Positions 6,080-8,435 of a stretch of 8,435 nucleotides of DNA are shown one piece after another; position 1 is the first letter of the stretch; each line of letters starts with the position of its first letter. A program made the translations under genes and the position numbers. The stretch spans positions 1 to 8,435 of the forward strand of contig QHOZ01000147.1 of the NCBI GenBank assembly GCA_003219495.1, given 5' to 3'. Origin of the DNA: Verrucomicrobiota bacterium. GTDB taxonomy: Bacteria > Verrucomicrobiota > Verrucomicrobiae > Chthoniobacterales > UBA10450. A model generated the notes under the pieces. That model was not told where the DNA came from, searched no databases, and worked only from the letters and a program-made list of their open reading frames with translations.

Positions 6080-7450
6080 TTGAAATTTATTAATCTCACG
6101 CGTCGGGTGGAGATCGGCGCCAACTCTTATTATTTAGAGGCCGGTGGGCGTCGACTCATCCTGGACTCGGGAATGCATCCGAAGTTCGCGGGAGAAGAAG
6201 CGTTGCCGAATCTGAAAGCGCTCGGCGACCGCTTGGTCGACGCGATCATCGTTTCACATTCGCATCAGGACCACATCGGGACATTGCCGGTCTCCATGCG
6301 CCGCCAACCGCAGGCGCGTGTTTTTATGACGGAACCGACGAGCGAGATCGGCAACGCACTCTTGCACAACTCGGTCAACGTCATGACGCGGCAACGCGAA
6401 GAAGTGGGCACGACATTGTATCCGCTATTCACGCATCGCGAAACGGATCGAGCGGCCGAGCGCTGGCGAACCTGCGCGTTGCGCCAGCCGTACAATCTTT
6501 CCGGCGAACGCTCGTCATCCAATGATGGCGAGCTCACGTTTGAATTTTTTGACGCGGGCCACGTTCTCGGTTCCACGGGAGTTCTTCTTCGCGCAGGAGG
6601 CCGGACCTTGTTTTACACCGGCGACGTGAACTTTGATGATCAAACCATCGCCCAGGCCGCGGTGTTTCCGGAGGAGAAGATCGATATCCTCGTGATGGAA
6701 TGCACGCGCGGAGATACGCCGGTACCTGCGACGTGGTCGCGGCAAAGCGAAGAGCAACGATTCGCGCAAGCGCTTGACGCCGCGTTCGCGCGCGGCGGTT
6801 GCGTTCTCATTCCGGTGTTCGCGCTCGGCAAAACGCAGGAAGTGCTCGCGATGCTTTACAAATTGCGCCGCGACAAGATTCTCGATTTCCCGATCTACAT
6901 CGGCGGACTGAGCACGAAGATCACCGAAATCTACGATCAGCGTGCGCAAATGGGCCGGCGTCAGTTGCCGCGATTGCAATTGCTCGACGACCTGCGCCCG
7001 TTTGTTCTGAACGCGGAGACGATTCAGGATGCGCACGCTCGACCGGGGCGCGTGTATGCGCTTTCGAGCGGAATGATGACGCCAAAGACGCTCTCGAATA
7101 TTTTTGCGCAGCGCGTCGTCGATCAACCTCGCCAGTCCATTTTTTTCGTGGGTTACGCCGATCCGGAATCGCCGGCCGGAATTTTGCGCAACGCGCGGCC
7201 AGACGACGAAGTGAAGCTGGACCCCGATGAAGCCTCGCAACGCGTGCGTTGTCACATCGAGCAGTTCCAATTCAGCGCGCACGCGTCGCGCGAATCGCTC
7301 GTTGCTTACGCCGAACGTCTCGCGCCTAAAAAAATCATTCTCATTCACGGCGATCCGCCAGCGGTGGAATGGATGCGCGCGCGGTTAGCGAACGATCTGC
7401 CGAATTCTGAAGTCATTGTGCCGACGCCTGGAGTCGAGATGGATCTTTAG
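6080..7450 (+). CDS. Beta-CASP metallo-beta-lactamase nuclease (CPSF/RNA-specificity type)
   Basis: A 456-residue protein of the metallo-beta-lactamase superfamily with a beta-CASP insert, a group of RNA endo- or exonucleases. Zinc-site motifs appear in order: D29 in LILDSG, HSHQDH (60-65), H161 in DAGHVLGS, D182 in YTGDVNF, beta-CASP motif A at E207, and motif C H401 in FSAHASR, followed by IILIHGD (419-425). The segment CVLIPVFALGKTQEVL and ALSSGMMTP are the usual beta-CASP core. Motif A reads ECTRGD, where many relatives have ESTYG. The TTG start at 6080 is chosen because the N-terminal strand MKFINLTRRVEIGANSYYLE aligns with the family's opening strands; it lies 6 bp after the dipeptidase stop. 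A purine-rich GGAGAG sits rather far upstream (6059-6064). The stop overlaps the xthA start. The cellular RNA target is unknown. Confidence 0.92.
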   Translation: MKFINLTRRVEIGANSYYLEAGGRRLILDSGMHPKFAGEEALPNLKALGDRLVDAIIVSHSHQDHIGTLPVSMRRQPQARVFMTEPTSEIGNALLHNSVNVMTRQREEVGTTLYPLFTHRETDRAAERWRTCALRQPYNLSGERSSSNDGELTFEFFDAGHVLGSTGVLLRAGGRTLFYTGDVNFDDQTIAQAAVFPEEKIDILVMECTRGDTPVPATWSRQSEEQRFAQALDAAFARGGCVLIPVFALGKTQEVLAMLYKLRRDKILDFPIYIGGLSTKITEIYDQRAQMGRRQLPRLQLLDDLRPFVLNAETIQDAHARPGRVYALSSGMMTPKTLSNIFAQRVVDQPRQSIFFVGYADPESPAGILRNARPDDEVKLDPDEASQRVRCHIEQFQFSAHASRESLVAYAERLAPKKIILIHGDPPAVEWMRARLANDLPNSEVIVPTPGVEMDL

Positions 7451-8220
7451 TGAGAATCGTTTCCTGGAACATCAATTCGTTGCGCAAACGCCAGGATCGG
7501 TTCTTTGAGTGGCTCGAAAAGACAGAGCCTGATGTTGTTTGCTTGCAGGAAACGAAATGCACGGACGATCAATTTCCGGCGCTCTCAATTCAATCCGCGG
7601 GCTACGATTGCGCGTATCACGGCGAAAAATCCTATAACGGCGTCGCGATTCTCTCCAAGACGAAGCTGGCCGATGTGCGCGCGTCGCTTTGCGATGAAGT
7701 TGTCGATCCGCAGGCGCGCGTGATCTCAGCCAAGATCGACAATCTGCGGGTCTACGCCGTTTACGCGCCGAATGGACAGGCGGTCGGCTCGCCCGCTTAC
7801 AAATACAAACTCGAATGGTATGCGCGACTGCGCGATTGCCTCGCCAAAGAGAAAGATGTCGATCTTGCTGTGTGCGGCGATTTCAATGTCGCGCCAGAAG
7901 ATGCCGACGTGCACGATCCCGCGCTTTGGCACGGGGCGATCATGTGCTCGAATGATGAGCGCGCGGCGTTTCAACAACTTTGCGGAATCGGTTTGCGCGA
8001 CACGTTGCGACTCCATCAGCAGCCGCCGGGCGTTTTTACCTGGTGGGATTATCGCATGCTCGCGTTTCCGAAAAATCGCGGCCTGCGGATTGACGCCGTG
8101 CTCGCGAGCGAATCGCTCGCGAAAAAATGCACCGCGTCGGGAGTCGATCGCGAATTGCGCAAAGGCAAAGATCCGTCCGATCATGCGCCGATCTGGGCGG
8201 AGTTCGGCATTGAAGATTAA
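7450..8220 (+). CDS. xthA: Exodeoxyribonuclease III / AP endonuclease
   Basis: Base-excision-repair enzyme that cuts at abasic sites and degrades duplex DNA 3' to 5', with Mg2+ in the active site. At 256 residues it is close to E. coli XthA (268). Every catalytic position is visible: N7 in WNINSLR, E34 in LQETKC, Y105 in YAPNG, D144 and N146 in GDFN, D215 in RIDAVL, and D244-H245 in SDHAP. The GTG start shares its G with the TAG stop of the upstream nuclease gene (TAGTG), and the family N-terminus MRIVSWN begins exactly there, so the start is firm. Co-transcription with the beta-CASP nuclease is very likely. Whether the two nucleases cooperate is not shown by the sequence. Confidence 0.97.
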   Translation: MRIVSWNINSLRKRQDRFFEWLEKTEPDVVCLQETKCTDDQFPALSIQSAGYDCAYHGEKSYNGVAILSKTKLADVRASLCDEVVDPQARVISAKIDNLRVYAVYAPNGQAVGSPAYKYKLEWYARLRDCLAKEKDVDLAVCGDFNVAPEDADVHDPALWHGAIMCSNDERAAFQQLCGIGLRDTLRLHQQPPGVFTWWDYRMLAFPKNRGLRIDAVLASESLAKKCTASGVDRELRKGKDPSDHAPIWAEFGIED

Positions 8221-8247
8221 GCGTTGCGCGTTGAACGTTCAGCGTTG
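8221..8247. repeat. GCGTTG repeat spacer between xthA and the DCC gene
   Basis: This 27-base spacer is almost entirely made of one word: GCGTTG occurs at 8221-8226, 8228-8233 and 8242-8247, with the related AACGTTC between them (8234-8240), whose AACGTT core is self-complementary. It occupies the position where a ribosome binding site for the next gene would be expected, and contains none. Similar GCGTTGAACGTTC words are common in the intergenic DNA of some environmental bacteria, which is recollection that I could not check. Confidence 0.5.
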
Positions 8248-8435
8248 ATGCCTAACGAAGCTCAATTGCGCGTTGCCAATCCGCCGCCGAAGCCGCTGCT
8301 GATTTGGGACGGCGAATGTCATTTCTGCCGGCGCTGGATCGAGCGCTGGCGCGAGATCACCGGCGACCAGGTCGATTACGAAACGTCGCAGCAAGTCGGC
8401 GATCGCTTCCCGGAAATTTCGCGCGCGCAATTTGA
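8248..8435 (+). CDS. DCC-family (DUF393) thiol-disulfide oxidoreductase-like protein, N-terminal part
   Basis: An ATG at 8248 opens a frame that stays open to the window end: 62 complete codons. The translation has the DCC-family signature LLIWDGECHFCRRWIERW, with D21 and the cysteine pair C24-x2-C27. It continues into TGDQVDYETSQQVGDRFPEI. The family has a thioredoxin-like fold with a CxxC site, but its substrates are poorly known. The stretch with VDY...QQVGDRFPEI reminds me of DCC domains fused to lipase-maturation-factor-like membrane proteins, which cannot be tested because the 3' part is missing. The gene follows xthA after 27 bp with no ribosome binding site; it is probably the distal gene of the same operon. 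The first 14 residues are outside the family core, so the exact start is less sure; TTG codons nearby are alternatives. Confidence 0.8.
   Translation, partial: MPNEAQLRVANPPPKPLLIWDGECHFCRRWIERWREITGDQVDYETSQQVGDRFPEISRAQF

Noticed and set aside
6515..7348. Minus-strand open frame of 277 codons opposite the beta-CASP gene
   Set aside because: Arg-rich shadow frame with no motif; the sense frame has all zinc-site motifs.
1..8435. tRNA, rRNA, CRISPR, insertion sequence, phage or toxin-antitoxin content
   Set aside because: No cloverleaf-like sequence, regularly spaced direct repeats, transposase motifs or small paired genes were found on reading both strands.

Overview
This window reads as chromosomal DNA from a moderately GC-rich free-living bacterium. 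By eye GC is in the high fifties, with heavy use of codons such as GCG, CGC and TCG. Every recognisable gene is a housekeeping or general metabolic gene. I see no phage, transposase, integrase, CRISPR, tRNA or rRNA sequence. The gene set, the lack of Shine-Dalgarno motifs and the short dispersed-type repeats between genes would fit an environmental lineage such as Verrucomicrobiota (Chthoniobacterales-like) or Acidobacteriota. That placement is inference only, because no single marker here settles it.

Left part (1-2752): the 3' end of glutamyl-tRNA synthetase (gltX) is followed by an imperfect inverted-repeat element of about 109 bp. This element supplies the gltX stop codon on one side and the aroE start codon on the other. 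aroE (shikimate dehydrogenase) converges on proC (pyrroline-5-carboxylate reductase, minus strand); their two stop codons share the four bases CTAG.

Middle (2741-3775): proC and nadA (quinolinate synthase) are divergent. The short gap holds two overlapping candidate promoters. The probable nadA leader contains three symmetric elements, one of which would place the preferred nadA ATG in a hairpin loop. A 79-bp non-coding spacer with TTGTCACT repeats and a weak hairpin follows nadA.

Right part (3855-8435): five genes on the plus strand are packed head to tail and probably form one operon. They are a membrane protein with an extracytoplasmic CHASE2-like domain but no output domain, an M19-family dipeptidase (stop/start overlap TGATG), a beta-CASP metallo-beta-lactamase nuclease (6-bp gap, TTG start), exonuclease III (overlap TAGTG, GTG start) and, after a 27-bp GCGTTG repeat spacer, the first 62 codons of a DCC/DUF393 protein that runs off the window. 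Functionally the window combines translation, aromatic amino acid, proline and NAD biosynthesis, peptide hydrolysis, and nucleic-acid processing and repair.

I do not see a convincing undescribed system. The items most worth a second look are the repeat that forms gene ends at gltX/aroE, the structured nadA leader, and the output-less CHASE2 protein at the head of the right-hand operon.
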